Shown: piece by piece, positions 1-10,384 of the stretch
Layout of the letters: every line of letters begins with the position of its first letter
Position numbering within the stretch: the stretch's first letter is position 1
Assembly: GCA_037974335.1 (NCBI GenBank)
Contig: CM075760.1
Location: 5,763,432 to 5,827,431 of the forward strand
Direction of reading: 5' to 3'
Source: Prionace glauca
Lineage: Eukaryota; Chordata; Chondrichthyes; Carcharhiniformes; Carcharhinidae
Length of the DNA: 64,000 nt
Made by a program: the position numbers and the translations under genes
The notes under the pieces: generated by a model
The model's database searches: none
What the model saw: only the letters and a program-made list of their open reading frames with translations
What the model was told of the DNA's origin: nothing

Positions 1-462
1 ATTCTAAACTCCAGACCTATTTATTCAAATTCCACCATCTGCTGTGACGAGATTAGAATCCCGGTGCCCAATACATTAGCTGAGTTTCTGTATTAATAGT
101 CGAGTGATAAAACCACCTGTCCACATCCTGAGTGTACACATCCTGAATTCTGCTAACCAAGACACTCCATATTATATACATCTGCAGAGCTCCTGGAGTG
201 GACAGCATTAACTGTCTCAATCAGGGAGCTCATATTCCAATAATTCCACCTGATGGTTATCTGTAAAGTCTTTAAATATGTCTCTCTGCCACTTTCTGTG
301 CTTCTCTCTCTCTCTCTCTCTCTTGCTCTCTCGCTCTCTCTCACTCACTCTATCTTTTGCTCTTGTTGTTTCCATTTTACTCATTCAGTCTCACTCTTTC
401 CCATTCACTCCCGCTCTCTGTCTCCATATCTGTTTCTCTCTGTTTCTGGTTGTTTCCCTTCA
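1..462. repeat. Segment D, left copy (segmental duplication)
   Basis: This stretch matches 42,154-42,600 base for base over long runs in the same orientation: the same opening, the same 'acatctgcagagctcctgg' stretch and the same CT-rich tract at about 300-352. Its first ~120 bases are the tRNA-like head of a SINE in minus orientation, cut by the window edge. Similarity stops at 461/42,600, where inverted block A begins in the left copy. ORFs here come only from the CT microsatellite. Confidence 0.85.
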
Positions 463-506
463 GACCCTGCTAAATCTTATGCTGGTCGGCAGCAACAAAA
501 CCTACA

Positions 507-578
507 TTCCCTGACCGGGAATCGAACCCGGGCCGCGGCGATGAGAGCGCCGAATCCTAACCACTAGACCACCAGGGA
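507..578 (-). tRNA. tRNA-Glu (CTC)
   Basis: The 72-base reverse complement begins TCCCTGG and ends TCAGGGA plus discriminator A, a fully paired acceptor apart from one G-T. The D-arm (GGTCTAGTGG), anticodon stem CGGCG/CGCCG, loop CTCTCAT and the T-arm GGTTCGATTCC are all present. Anticodon CTC reads GAG. The inverted partner is 24,308-24,379, differing in the loop (CTCTCAC there). Confidence 0.92.
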
Positions 579-1558
579 AGATGCAAATAACAGCCTTAAT
601 CTGACCGGTACATTTCAGCGTTTTTCAAATTCTCCAGAACGGCTTGTCGAGGGAAAAAAATTGTTTTGATAGAACAGGAATGACTCCTTCAGCCAACAGC
701 AAATTACTGCAGATGCTGGAACTTAAAAAAAAAACTTAAAATGCTGGAAAATATCAACAGGAGGAACAGCACCTCTGGAGAAAGAATTTAAGACAATGTA
801 ATTGACTCTAAACTGCCCTCTGAAATGGCCCAACAAAATAGTTAGTTCAGTGGGAAATAGGGATAAACAACAAATGCTGACAATGAAATCTATATTGTGT
901 TAGCAGCATTTTATGAAATAATTAATAATTTTCATTTTGTTTCATTTCATGTCAGACAGGGTGACATATTTGGGGCTCTTATTATTTAAAACCTCAGCCC
1001 TTTAACTATTGAGACAGTTATGGTTCAGTCAGAGAAAAGTGATCCACTGTGATCCAAAAGAAGGAATTTTAGTTGCTGCAAATCCCACCTCAAAACGGAA
1101 AATGTTGGAAGAATCATCAGTTTCAACAGTTTCTGTGGAGGGAAAGAGAGGGAATGATACAGGTTGCTGACCTTTGACCCTAACTGGAAGAAATTGATGA
1201 TTTCATGGCTTTCAAGCAAGTACAGAGCCAAGGAAAATAGAGAGAGAGAGGATGGAAGAAAAAATAGGCTTTTGATAGGATGGAAGGCTGGAGTGATTGA
1301 ATTACAATGGAGATGATTGTTGTTTCCACTGACACAATCTCGCAGATCTGGGTTCAAATCTCATAATAAATGGGAACAAAACCTCTCGCTGAGTTCAGCG
1401 CTTAGCTCACCGCCTTCCAGTGATCTGGAGGCAGTTTTCTCAACTGTGAGATGAACAACGGAGAAAAGAGAGAGAGACTCAGTTTGAGCCGTGGCACTCC
1501 TGGAGGAACGGTGATCTGGAATTCACCCAGGAATGAGTCAAAGTTTTAAAAACATCGA

Positions 1559-1631
1559 CGCCCAACGTGGGGCTCGAACCCACGACCCTGAGATTCAGAG
1601 TCTCATGCTCTACCGATTGAGCTAGCCGGGC
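1559..1631 (-). tRNA. tRNA with Lys body but CTG (Gln) anticodon
   Basis: The 73-base reverse complement has a perfect Lys-type acceptor (GCCCGGC/GTTGGGC), D-arm, variable loop and T-arm. Its anticodon loop reads CTCTGAA, so the anticodon is CTG rather than the CTT of its inverted partner at 22,814-22,886. Only one other base differs, in the D-loop (A for G). The anticodon stem TGAGA/TCTCA is intact, so this is a folded tRNA with a changed anticodon, not a decayed one. Charging cannot be told from sequence: Lys identity rests largely on the anticodon in known systems, so it may be a weak substrate for both synthetases, or silent. Confidence 0.85.
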
Positions 1632-2344
1632 ACAGGCACTATTGGTCTTTCCGTAACCTAAAATGCATGGAGAGAATATGGCTTTTCTATTTGGTGTCTC
1701 AGTTTGTTCAGATTTCAACGTTTACATTGAATCCCCAAAGTTTCTATCCATCCCTCTCAGTCATCAATTACATCAATCACATCTCTCAATTCTTAGCTTC
1801 ACCTTTCCCAAGCATTCCAAAATCCTCTTACATCATTCACCGTATTTTTCCTTTGTTCTTAATAATTTAGCCAGGGGAGGGGGCGTGGGGATCACCCTCT
1901 CAAGATTTTCATGTCACACTGTTTCCCTATTTCAGATTTTTCAATAAGATCATCTCTGATTATTCTAAACTCCAGAGCGAACAGACTCATTCCACTGAAT
2001 CTCTCCTCTCAGGAGAAACGCAGAAATCAATCGCCCCACAGCGTCTGTGAAGGGAACAACATCTAAATCTTCCGGCTGGATGAACTGGCCTCGGAGCTGG
2101 AGAAGTCAGAGTTGGAACACGAACGATAAACTCTGAAGAACATACATGTCAGATACACAACATACATGTCAGATACACACACAGCACACATGTCAAATCA
2201 TGTCACTTTCAAGTTGCGGCTTTTAACTTCCTGTTTTCCCCCTCAGACATTTCCCTGTTCATCAAAAATCTCCGATCTCAAACCCCATCCTGCTCCTCAA
2301 TCCACTGATAATGTTACTAGTACTGCAAGGAGCTCGCAGCATTT

Positions 2345-2417
2345 AGCTCCATAGCTCAGTGGTAAGAGCACTGGTCTTGTGAACCTGGGGTCGCGAGTTC
2401 AATTCTTGCTGGAGCTT
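2345..2417 (+). pseudogene. Degenerate tRNA-Thr (TGT)-like gene
   Basis: Mirrors the intact tRNA-Thr at 21,710-21,782. The acceptor is still fully paired, but its end pair is A-T instead of G-C (AGCTCCA/TGGAGCT), a two-sided change. The D-loop carries an indel (GTGGTAAGAG), the anticodon loop reads CTTGTGA and the anticodon stem has one mismatch (T opposite T). The T-arm keeps TTCAATT. Probably a pseudogene or a weak gene. Confidence 0.7.
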
Positions 2418-2455
2418 CCAGCCAAAGTTTCGCTAACATAATCTGTAGGAAAATA

Positions 2456-4297
2456 GCAGTGGACTTGTATCATAACTGAAATGAAGCAGTAATACTCCAT
2501 ATTTTAAGAAATTTCACCGTTCGAAAAAGTGAGAGGAGGACAAACGGAAGAGAGGGCTTGGATCTCTCTTAACACCCCAACTGCGATGGACCTTCAGAAG
2601 GTGATAGATTTCAAGGAGATCACCAAGTTACGAGGGCCAGCGAATTCTTTGAAACAATTCTCATGGAAATATAAACAACGTTGAGTTAGGTCCATTATGT
2701 GAGATTAAAAGTGATAATCTGTGACAGGTGAATGGCAGAGTTCAGGAAATTTCAGCCACTCCCACTCAAAATTGGATTTGCGTCTCACAACGCCACCGAA
2801 TGTACAAATACATGTGTTAAATATATATTTCCAATCTCTAGGCACTATCTCCCATGGGAAAGAGAAATAGAATTCCTGTGCAGTGACTGCTGATAAAATG
2901 GCAAACTGACCAGCCCAGCTCCTGTTGGAAACTTCAATCCCAGACAATTTTGTCCAATATCCACACTTGAGCAAATGGTTCCCAAGTGCAGGCATCCAGA
3001 GACTGAACGCTGACACATGAGACCAGCGATGTGAGTCGCCAGCAGATGGTGAAACTGGATCACTATAATCACGTTTACAGTGAAAAAGGTTTTCAGAGTT
3101 TTTTTTAAGGGTAGCAAAAAGTGAATAAAAAGGCGTTTACATATTTTCCAGTAACTTACGGCGTGGAATGGTTATGAATAGAATACTTTGTTATTCCTGC
3201 TAATAAAGATGTCTATTTTCGGCTAATCATTCCATTACGTTCTATTTTATCATTTTAAATACTTGTTCAGAATTCATTCAAAAAATTTATTCATAACTGA
3301 AGATAAATCTATTTTTCTCTGAATTTTTTTAACAATTATTTCTTTTCAGACCCTTCACAAACAAAGACCAACCTTGCTTATATTCTGTTCTATGCATCTT
3401 TAATATATGTATTTGCTTATTTCACTTCAACACTCCAGTGCATTTGGGGCACAAACTAACTTTGATCTCTCACACATGCTGCTAAATCCACGAGGGTAGT
3501 GGAATTAAATGCGCATTCGGCTGAGGTTTTTTAATTGAATTGTACGAAGTGCATTGTCAAATACTGCCATTGAGTTTTACTAAATGCAATCACTGCCACT
3601 CCAACATTCTGTCTCAAGCTGCAGTCTAGCACCGACCCTAAATCCTTGGAAGTTTAGCGCTAACATTTTGACCAAAGAACAAAGAAAAACACAGCATGGG
3701 AAACAGGCCCTTTGACCCAACGAGCTCACGCTGCATTTCAACATTATGAGTGCCCTCCTCTACCCATGACCTTTGTCTACACCTATTGGGGAAGATTTTC
3801 AACCGCCTTTGCCGAATAATCCATTCATCCATGAATCTCTAGTCCAATCTGTTCAATTCACCATTGCTAAATCCAATAATGAATACTGTGCAAAGGGCGC
3901 GGGACTGTTTGGGCTGAGGGTCGAGCTGAGGGGGAGGGTGGGGATGTGTTGAGGTGGGGTGGAATTGTGAAGAGAGTTCACGGGGGTTGAGTTTTGAGAT
4001 TCATTTCAGTGAGGGAGTTGTGTTGCAGCTGAAGTGAAATGCAAACATTCGCTCAAGTTAACAGAATGGTACAAAACTGGAGGTCAACATGATGTCCAGG
4101 CTGGTTCATTAGTATTAGCTGATTTGAATCCGGATTTTTTCTTGGCTCAATTCATTTTTTTTATTTGTTTTTACAATTTCAATACACGTTTTAATCAGAA
4201 ATGGTGACACAAAATATGTCTACACTGTGTATGATTCACTGAGATATTGTTTTGTTCAGAACACGAGATAATCACCCTGTTCTAACGAAAAATATGT
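2456..4297. other. Non-coding interval with a diverged repeat and a LINE tail relic
   Basis: No gene seen. About 2,700-3,120 is a diverged relative of 15,970-16,330 and of 25,900-26,240: 'tctcacaacgccaccgaatgtac', 'atctcccatgggaaa' and 'gccagcagatggtg' recur in the same order. About 3,672-3,845 resembles a CR1-type 3' tail in minus orientation ('aaagaacaaagaaaaacacagc'). About 3,120-3,600 and 3,900-4,290 are plain AT-rich sequence. Confidence 0.5.
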
Positions 4298-5193
4298 TTA
4301 TTCTGTAAGTAATTTCACAATTGCAGTAAATGGAGATCTGATCACATTCTTTAGATCCTCTCTGAATTGTGTCTGGGTCACTGCGTAAATGTATGTATTG
4401 GTGCAGCAACTCAGGAGTTGGAGCATAAATCCCAATTCCCGCACAAATGCAGGAATATAAAAATGAATTAAGTTTAAATTATATAATCGTTGACAAAAGG
4501 AGTGGATAAGTAACACTGACCATAGTAGGATAAAATTTAATGATAGAGCAAATAGTAAGATAATGGATTTTCTTCTCTTCACTGTCTCTGGGTCCTTTGA
4601 ACTATCCATACGCTTGTGACTCTGAAGTCTCCTGCGGAATTTGGTGGACCCTAGAATGTGTTTAATGGTGAAAACATTCAGCAACAGAATCAACAAAAAA
4701 GGAATGAACGGTGTTAAAATATAATGCAGATTTTCAACCACTCCCCATGCTTCAGAATAGAAGGCATCATTGCCAACATGACAAAAATGGGGAATATTCT
4801 GAATCGCATATCTATCACCATACATGAAATACCAGAAAATGTTCTTTACACTGAATAGCACACTCACAGTTCCGAGAACCACTGTTGCAGTTTTCTCAGT
4901 GCAGTATTTTATTTTCAGCTTCTGACAAGTAATAGCCACAAATCGATCAAAGGTAAAAGAGACAGTGAACCAGACAGAGCAATCAGTGACTGCATAAAGC
5001 AGCACAGCATGGATATTACATATTTTAATGTGGTAAATGAATAAAAAATTTAACTTCGTGGGAATTTGCCTCAAAATGAGATCGGTGATAATGACCAGTA
5101 GATCCGCTGCTGACATGGAAATGAGGTAATGTATCACACTTCTGGAAAGACCACACTTCCCTCGTGACAGGATAAGAATCGTCAATACATTCA
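4298..5193 (-). CDS. GPR139-like class A GPCR, copy 1, exon 2
   Basis: Last coding exon of a seven-helix receptor; 896 bases, phase 1 entry after a good acceptor (CTTACAG). It encodes the end of TM1 through TM7. Visible features: CGLSRSVIHYLISMSAADLLV (TM2 region), a conserved Cys at the TM3 start (KICNIHAVLLYA), DRF in place of DRY at the TM3 end (TFDRFVAI), KYCTEK, an ECL2 Cys, and CCTNTYIYAVTQTQF at TM7, which replaces NPxxY and is typical of the GPR139/GPR142-like group. Joined to exon 1 (5,762-5,858) it gives about 330 residues, full length for the family. The paralogue is 42,995-43,896. In mammals this family couples mainly to Gq; ligand here unknown. Confidence 0.88.
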
Positions 5194-5761
5194 CTGTAAG
5201 GAAGAGAAACACAATTTATTCGTGTTTTAGACTGAGCACAAGAGAAGCAATCTCTCAGGATCCTTGGGAACAGCTGAAACATTTTTATTAAATCCACCCC
5301 GGAATAGACTGAATTCACCTATTCTGCTCGAGACAAAGTTCACAGCAGAAAAGCCCCGCAATGATGTAGCAAGAAGCCACATTCACCAGTTAATAAAGTC
5401 TCCAATTTGCTGCCTTCTTCAGATTTGTATATGGGGGACACAATGGTGCCAGTAGGTTTGGAGCAAATGTTTCTGGTCTGGTTGACTCTGCTTTGATTGT
5501 GCTGAAGGCTGTGCAGTTGAAGATGTTAAATCAGCTGATTTGGAATTGGCTGTGAAACATAATACTGGAAATCATGTTACATAACAACAACCGTAAAGTA
5601 GAAAGATTTAAAGTGAATGTCAGGTAGTGTGAGGATAGCTGTGTGGCAAGGAGAAATGTTTCCAGTTCATTCACAGCAACAAACCATGAAGGTTACACAG
5701 AATGATATCAATAACTGGGTAACATGGACAAGGACAATGAACACAGAGAAATATGACTTAC

Positions 5762-5858
5762 CAGTGACACCAACTACAGCAAGGACAGGGTAGTAAATCC
5801 TTTGGATATCGTAAAATACCCAAAGAATACGAAGCTCAGGTGGTATAATCCAGAACAT
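5762..5858 (-). CDS. GPR139-like class A GPCR, copy 1, exon 1
   Basis: First coding exon. The ATG at 5,858-5,856 opens MFWIIPPELRILW; the open frame extends 5' without another ATG. It ends YPVLAVVGVT plus one base at a strong donor (ACTG|GTAAGT). The single base joins TG of exon 2 to give Val, producing VGVTVNVLTILILS, a normal TM1 with the conserved Asn. The intron (5,194-5,761) interrupts TM1 exactly as in the paralogue at 49,256. The N-terminus is short and has no signal peptide. Confidence 0.8.
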
Positions 5859-5873
5859 GGCTCTGAAATTCAA

Positions 5874-7038
5874 TGATCGCTGGCTGTACTAGAGACCATT
5901 CCCAGTTAAACAATATTGCACACAGTGTGAAATTTCCTATTTATAAATCTTCTAATGTCCCCATTGGAACAATTAAACCGTGTGCTGAGGGACATGAATC
6001 ACAGTCTCTGAACAAACAAGATGACTTCATCTTTTCTTGCAAATTACATGGTTATTGTCCTTTTTATGCATGTTAAAAAATCCGAATGAAGGCAAACATT
6101 TTGGTTCATGCACCTTGGCAAAAGAAAGGAACATTGATTAACAATGTGTTGCTGAACTGAAGAGAGTTGAAACCGTTGTGAGTATTGCTGTCACACATTG
6201 TCAGCCTATCCGTTTTCCAACAGATCTCTAAAGACAGATAAGTCAACACCGGGAACAAAATAGTGAGGCAGTAATCATTTTGTATGCAAGAACACACAAC
6301 AGAATGTTTGTCAATAAATACTTAAATAGAAAATGTTCTTCAGTTGAAACACATGAACTGTTTGGTGTTTCCATGCATTCGTGGAAGGCAGAGATGGGGT
6401 GAAGGTTATCACTGGGAAAACTGAAGGGGAATTGCTAAAAAAAAAATCATTTCTCCAAACAGAGTTATTGAAAATAGAATGTTTAAAATAAATAAGCACG
6501 CAAATGTCTATGATATTTATTCGACATAGAACCATAGAATTCCTACAGTTCAGAAGAAAGGTTATCTTGGCCCACTGAGTCTGCATCCCACCCCAGGTCC
6601 TCCCCTCTGCCCTATCCCCATTAGTCCCACACATTTACCATGGCTAATCCACATACTCTAAGGGAAAATAACGGGCAATTTTGTATGGCCAATCCAACTA
6701 ATATGATCTGTTGTAATATAAATGAGGGACGGGTTTTGTGCAGTAATACAGAGACAGAACCGAATGCACCAGATATCGATACAGCACCTGTACTAAAATG
6801 AATGCAGACTGGGTCCAGTTCAGTCATTACTGAGAGAGTGTATACAGTATATTACTAACCAGCGTGGTGTTTTCTCATCTAATAGAGACATGACATACTC
6901 AGTTTTGAGAAAGACAAGGTCTTTGTGAAGGATACAATGTGAAGGATAAACTTGCAATTGGTGAATAAAAAGTCTGAAATACATTAAAAAGCAGGTGAGT
7001 CATTGATAAATGAATATTTTAAAGACCTTGTGTCATCT
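5874..7038. other. Non-coding interval upstream of GPCR copy 1
   Basis: No gene seen. About 6,523-6,690 ('agaaccatagaattcctacag' through 'tggccaatcca') is a dispersed repeat head also recognisable at 51,108-51,240. About 6,940-7,030 begins a repeat unit that precedes three Glu-type tRNA copies (7,039, 17,983, 19,830), sharing 'ggtgaataaaaag' and 'tcat(t/g)gataaat'. Confidence 0.4.
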
Positions 7039-7110
7039 TCCCTGGTGGTCTAATGGTTAGGATTTTGCGCTCTCGCTGCCGCAGCCTGGGTTCGATTCCC
7101 GCTCAGAGGA
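7039..7110 (+). pseudogene. tRNA-Glu pseudogene
   Basis: Begins TCCCTGGTGGTCTAATGGTTAG like the intact Glu genes, but the anticodon arm (TTTGCGCTCTCGCTGCCGC) is mispaired and the 3' acceptor reads TCAGAGGA, with an inserted base. The flanks match those of 17,983 and 19,830, so it is a decayed member of the same duplicated unit. Confidence 0.8.
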
Positions 7111-7289
7111 TGTAGATTTATTGCTGTACAACAATCCTGCGTTCCTTCAGGTCAACAACTGACAGAATCAGTGTGGGGAAGATTCCTTTGCTTGCGCCTG
7201 AATTGGAAAAGTCACATGTAAAGAAGCAAAAAGAAAATAAGAGAGCGATAGGCTGGAAAGTGCTGATGACTCAAAATACTGATACGGGT

Positions 7290-7600
7290 TAAAGTCTGGC
7301 TGTTAATGGGGGAAAATTTATTGTTTCTATCGACACAAAAATCTCGCAGATCTGTGCCCAAATCTCTGATTCAATGACAAGAAAACGTTTACTTGAATGA
7401 ACTGGTAAAGTCTCCCACCCCCAGTGAAGTGGAGGCAGTTTTCATTCAGAAACCAGTAACTGTGAGTTTAATAATGTGGGAAGGAGAAAGACTCAGTTTG
7501 AGCGGTGACATTGCGGGAGGAATGGAGAGCTGGAGTTCACCTAGAAAAGCAGCAAAGTTTCAAATCAATGGCGTCCAACGTTGGATGGTCCATTAACGGT
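7290..7600. repeat. Third, decayed copy of part of block A
   Basis: Matches about 1,315-1,575 in the same orientation ('atctcgcagatctg', 'ggaggcagttttc', 'actcagtttgagc'). It stops inside what was the Lys tRNA: only a remnant like its 3' end (gcgtccaacgttgg) is left. No gene. Confidence 0.6.
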
Positions 7601-7710
7601 GATAATTTAATGTTATTCAGCAGAATCACCACAGGATGGTTTATCACAGATTGATACTAATACTTTGAATGGAGTGAACTGCAGTGACATTGAATGCAGT
7701 AGAAAGGACA

Positions 7711-8000
7711 GCGCGGTAGCACAGTGATTAGCACTGATGTCTCACAGCGCCAGGGACTCAGGTCCTCGAGTCACCGCCTATGCAGAGTTTGCACGTTCTT
7801 CCCGTGCCTCCGTGGGTTTCCTCCGGGTGTTCCAGTTTCCGATTCAAAGATGCGTGTTTTAGTTTGATTGGCCATGCTAAATTAGTCCTAGTGTCAGAGG
7901 GATTAGAAGGGTAAGTATGTGGGTTTGCGGGGAATAGGGCGTGGGTGGGATTGTTGTGGGTGCGGACTCGATGGGCTGAATGGCCTCCTTCTGGGGGAAT
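7711..8000 (+). repeat. tRNA-derived SINE
   Basis: The tRNA-like head (gcggtagcacagtgattagcac) is followed by the body with 'gagtttgcacgttcttcccg', 'gtttcctccgggtg', 'attggccatgctaaatta' and a tail with 'ggactcgatgggctgaatgg'. Same family as 23,655-24,000 and the minus-strand copies at 32,905, 38,200 and 44,015. Diverged, so old. Confidence 0.85.
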
Positions 8001-8391
8001 CGAAAGAGGTAATGCAAATATACATTGTTTTTGTTGAAACAGCAGGTCAACTAAATGTATTTTCACTGCCATGTAAAAGCGGACCTGACATCTGCACTGA
8101 AATGTGATGAGGTTGGAAAAACTCAGGATGTTACATGGCATGTGTGCATAAGGAAACAAAGATAAACCTTCACCTCCATCACCTTTCATTAACATTGGGA
8201 ATGTTTAGAAATAGAGGAAGTTTTTTAAAAAGCGAAATCCAACAAGGTGGAAATATAACAACATCTGGCAGGGTGGAAATTGCGATCGGTATTTGGCCTG
8301 TTGCAGCTTGTGTGAATTGATGTTTGAAGACAGTGCGAGACAAAACACGGATCCCATTAGCAGAGAGCACAGAAAACCAGCAATGGGATCC

Positions 8392-8464
8392 TGCCGAAAC
8401 CCGGGATTGAACCAGGGACCTTTAGATCTTCAGTCTAACGCTCTCCCGACTGAGCTATTTCGGC
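8392..8464 (-). tRNA. tRNA-Phe (GAA)
   Basis: The 73-base reverse complement has acceptor GCCGAAA/TTTCGGC with discriminator A, anticodon loop ACTGAAGAT (anticodon GAA) and T-arm CTGGTTCAATCCCGG. It looks fully functional and has no inverted partner in the window. Confidence 0.95.
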
Positions 8465-8727
8465 CAGCTGGTAGGTTGGAAGCTTCCGTCTCCCAAATCT
8501 CTAAGAGAGTAATGATTTGGAGCGCTGCTCCTTCCTCAGAGTGTTTAACTCGGCAGCCAGAAATTCACTGTGTGTGAGTGCTCTCCAAAGGGGCCACTTG
8601 TACACACTGCTTTACGCCAGCAACTTGTTCAGTTGGTAATGTTTCTGTTCGTTGTTCTTTACAAAAACGACACAGGACACATTCCTGCATTCAATCTGAA
8701 CTGTGAGATCAAAACTCAAATCCATTT

Positions 8728-8809
8728 TGGCAGCGGTGGGATTCGAACCCACGCCTCCGAAGAGACTGGAGCCTTAATCCAACGCCTTAGACCGCTCGGC
8801 CACGCTACC
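8728..8809 (-). tRNA. tRNA-Leu (AAG)
   Basis: 82-base type II tRNA: acceptor GGTAGCG/CGCTGCC with discriminator A, D-arm GGCCGAGCGGTCTAAGGC, anticodon loop TTAAGGC (AAG), a long variable arm and T-arm GGGTTCGAATCCC. A relative at 18,972-19,038 has lost its anticodon arm. Confidence 0.95.
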
Positions 8810-8819
8810 ACGTGAAACC

Positions 8820-9230
8820 CTGTCACAATAATGTTATTTGATGATAATGTTACTGAAATTCATTAAAAGCAATGGAACTTGGAACGGCTATCAGGAGGAT
8901 TGAGCCTGCTCCTTCACTGATTCAGGTAAGTCTGAACTGAGGAACAAACAGAAATCATCTCACCTCAGAAACACAAGGAGCTGCACACAGTAACATGCAG
9001 TGAAGGGCCGGCGTCATTTAAACTGTCCTTCAGCTCGTCTCTTCCCAATTTCTGCAGAAATGACAAGAGAACCTCCTGTTGGATTTGCTCGGAGTCTGCA
9101 CTTCAGGACACGAGGCGCGATTATATTTTATATGTTCATCCGGGTAACAACCCACATGTGTTTTCAGGGCTTCGATGGGAGCAATAAATTTTCAATTTCA
9201 GATCAGTAATCCGAACAGCAGGGAAAGAGT
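8820..9230. repeat. Flank block E (also at 11,110-11,600 inverted and 19,050-19,280)
   Basis: The sequence 3' of the Leu tRNA ('gctgcacacagtaacatgcag', 'catttaaactgtccttcagctcgtc', 'aatgacaagagaacctcc') recurs inverted at 11,110-11,600 and, shortened, after the broken Leu tRNA at 19,050-19,280. No gene is supported; small ORFs in the copies are not kept intact. Confidence 0.7.
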
Positions 9231-9252
9231 CAAACTCTAACCACCAGACCAG
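9208..9252 (-). pseudogene. tRNA-like fossil (Glu-type 5' half)
   Basis: The reverse complement holds GCTGGTCTGGTGGTTAGAG, resembling the 5' half of the Glu tRNAs, but no paired acceptor or clear T-arm. A mirrored version lies at about 11,251-11,300, within the inverted copy of block E. Confidence 0.35.
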
Positions 9253-9729
9253 CAGCTTACAGCGTGTTTTAGAATTTACTTTATCCATGCTGCTTTTACT
9301 TTAATTTTCACACCAGACCACTTTCATCACAAACAGATTTCTCCCGCAAAATGGCAGTTTCTGATTCAACCATGATGTGTTCGGCCAATGAAAACATTCC
9401 CTGAACACTCCGACAGTTCGAAACTGAACAGAAGTATTTCTAAATGTTTTTCAATGCAGATGAGGGAACAGTTTCATTATTCAGTGTCAATATTAAGGGT
9501 GAAATCTGACTCATTAGCACACAGATTTTCCATTGCAACATCTCAATCGTTAAGGACATCTCAACTGTCCTTCTCTTTCTGTGTTTGTTCTTGAACTGTT
9601 CCACATGTGAAATTTCCAGCTCTGATGGAATCTTGCAAATCTCACTCGGCTGATTCTAATAGATCTGCTTTCGATCGGAGAGTAAATCAGATCATTATTA
9701 ATGGTTTGCTGAGATCAAATAATCTTATT

Positions 9730-9799
9730 TTCCTCGGCGGGAATTAAAACTACGTATCACTGGGGAAGTGCTGAACACAAACCACTGGACGACCAGTGA
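9730..9799 (-). pseudogene. tRNA-like fossil (Glu-type)
   Basis: The reverse complement begins TCACTGGTCGTCCAGTGG and ends AATTCCCGCCGAGGA, keeping D-arm and T-arm echoes of a Glu tRNA but with a ruined anticodon arm and acceptor. Confidence 0.4.
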
Positions 9800-9804
9800 A
9801 CATC

Positions 9805-10372
9805 GCTCGACAATCACCAGGCAAGACTGTTCCCTTCCTGTTGGCGAACGCTTCAGTGGTCACGGGCATTCAGCCCTCTGACCTTCGTGTAAGCATTCTC
9901 CAAGGCGGCCTTCACGACTCACGACAGCGCAGAGTCGCTGAGCAGAGACTGATAGCCAAGTTCCACACACATGAGGACGGTCTCAACAGGGATCTTGGGT
10001 TCATGTCGCACTATCTGTAACCCCCGTGACTTGCTTGGGTTTGCAAAACCTCACTCACTGTGCTGTCTGGAGACAATACACATCTCTTTAACCTGTGATC
10101 AGTGCTCCTTCCACTCACATTGTCGGCCACTTTAGGACTTGAACAGCAGGTTAGGTGTAAGGATTCGCATTCTAATCAGTAATCTCTAAACTGTCTGTGC
10201 TTTATATGCTCTGTCCGAAGCCAGAACTCTCCATTCACCTGACGAAGAGGCAGTCCCCTCGAAAGCTTGTGAGTATATTATCAAATAAATCGGTTGGACT
10301 AAAACCTGGTGTTGTCAGACTTTTTACTGTGTTTACGCCAGTCCAACGCCGGCATACCCACATCATGACAAT
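9805..10372 (+). repeat. TIR-bearing retroelement-like repeat, 5' truncated copy
   Basis: Matches the 3' two thirds of the element at 48,072-48,870. It contains an open stretch ending in VAEQRLIAKFHTHEDGLN and then RDLGFMSHYL and stop, followed by a terminal segment (cctggtgttg ... ccaacgccggc) that is the reverse complement of the family's 5' end. Target-site duplications of other copies (10 and 14 bases) and the GLNRD-type tail suggest a Penelope-like element; that assignment is inference. Confidence 0.6.
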
Positions 10373-10384
10373 TATCCGAAAAAG

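Larger units (their letters stand above)
463..2455. repeat. Inverted block A, left arm
   Basis: The reverse complement of this block matches 21,665-24,425 almost continuously. Its three tRNA genes (Glu, Lys-like, Thr-like) are mirrored by Glu, Lys and Thr in the other arm. The left arm lacks a CR1 tail and a SINE present in the right arm, so it shows the empty sites for both. Between the tRNA genes (about 600-1,550 and 1,640-2,340) I see no gene, only AT-rich sequence shared by both arms. Confidence 0.85.

Noticed and set aside
253-567. Ser/Leu-rich ORFs of 78-104 codons
   Set aside because: They run through the CT microsatellite and into the minus-strand tRNA-Glu gene; composition only.
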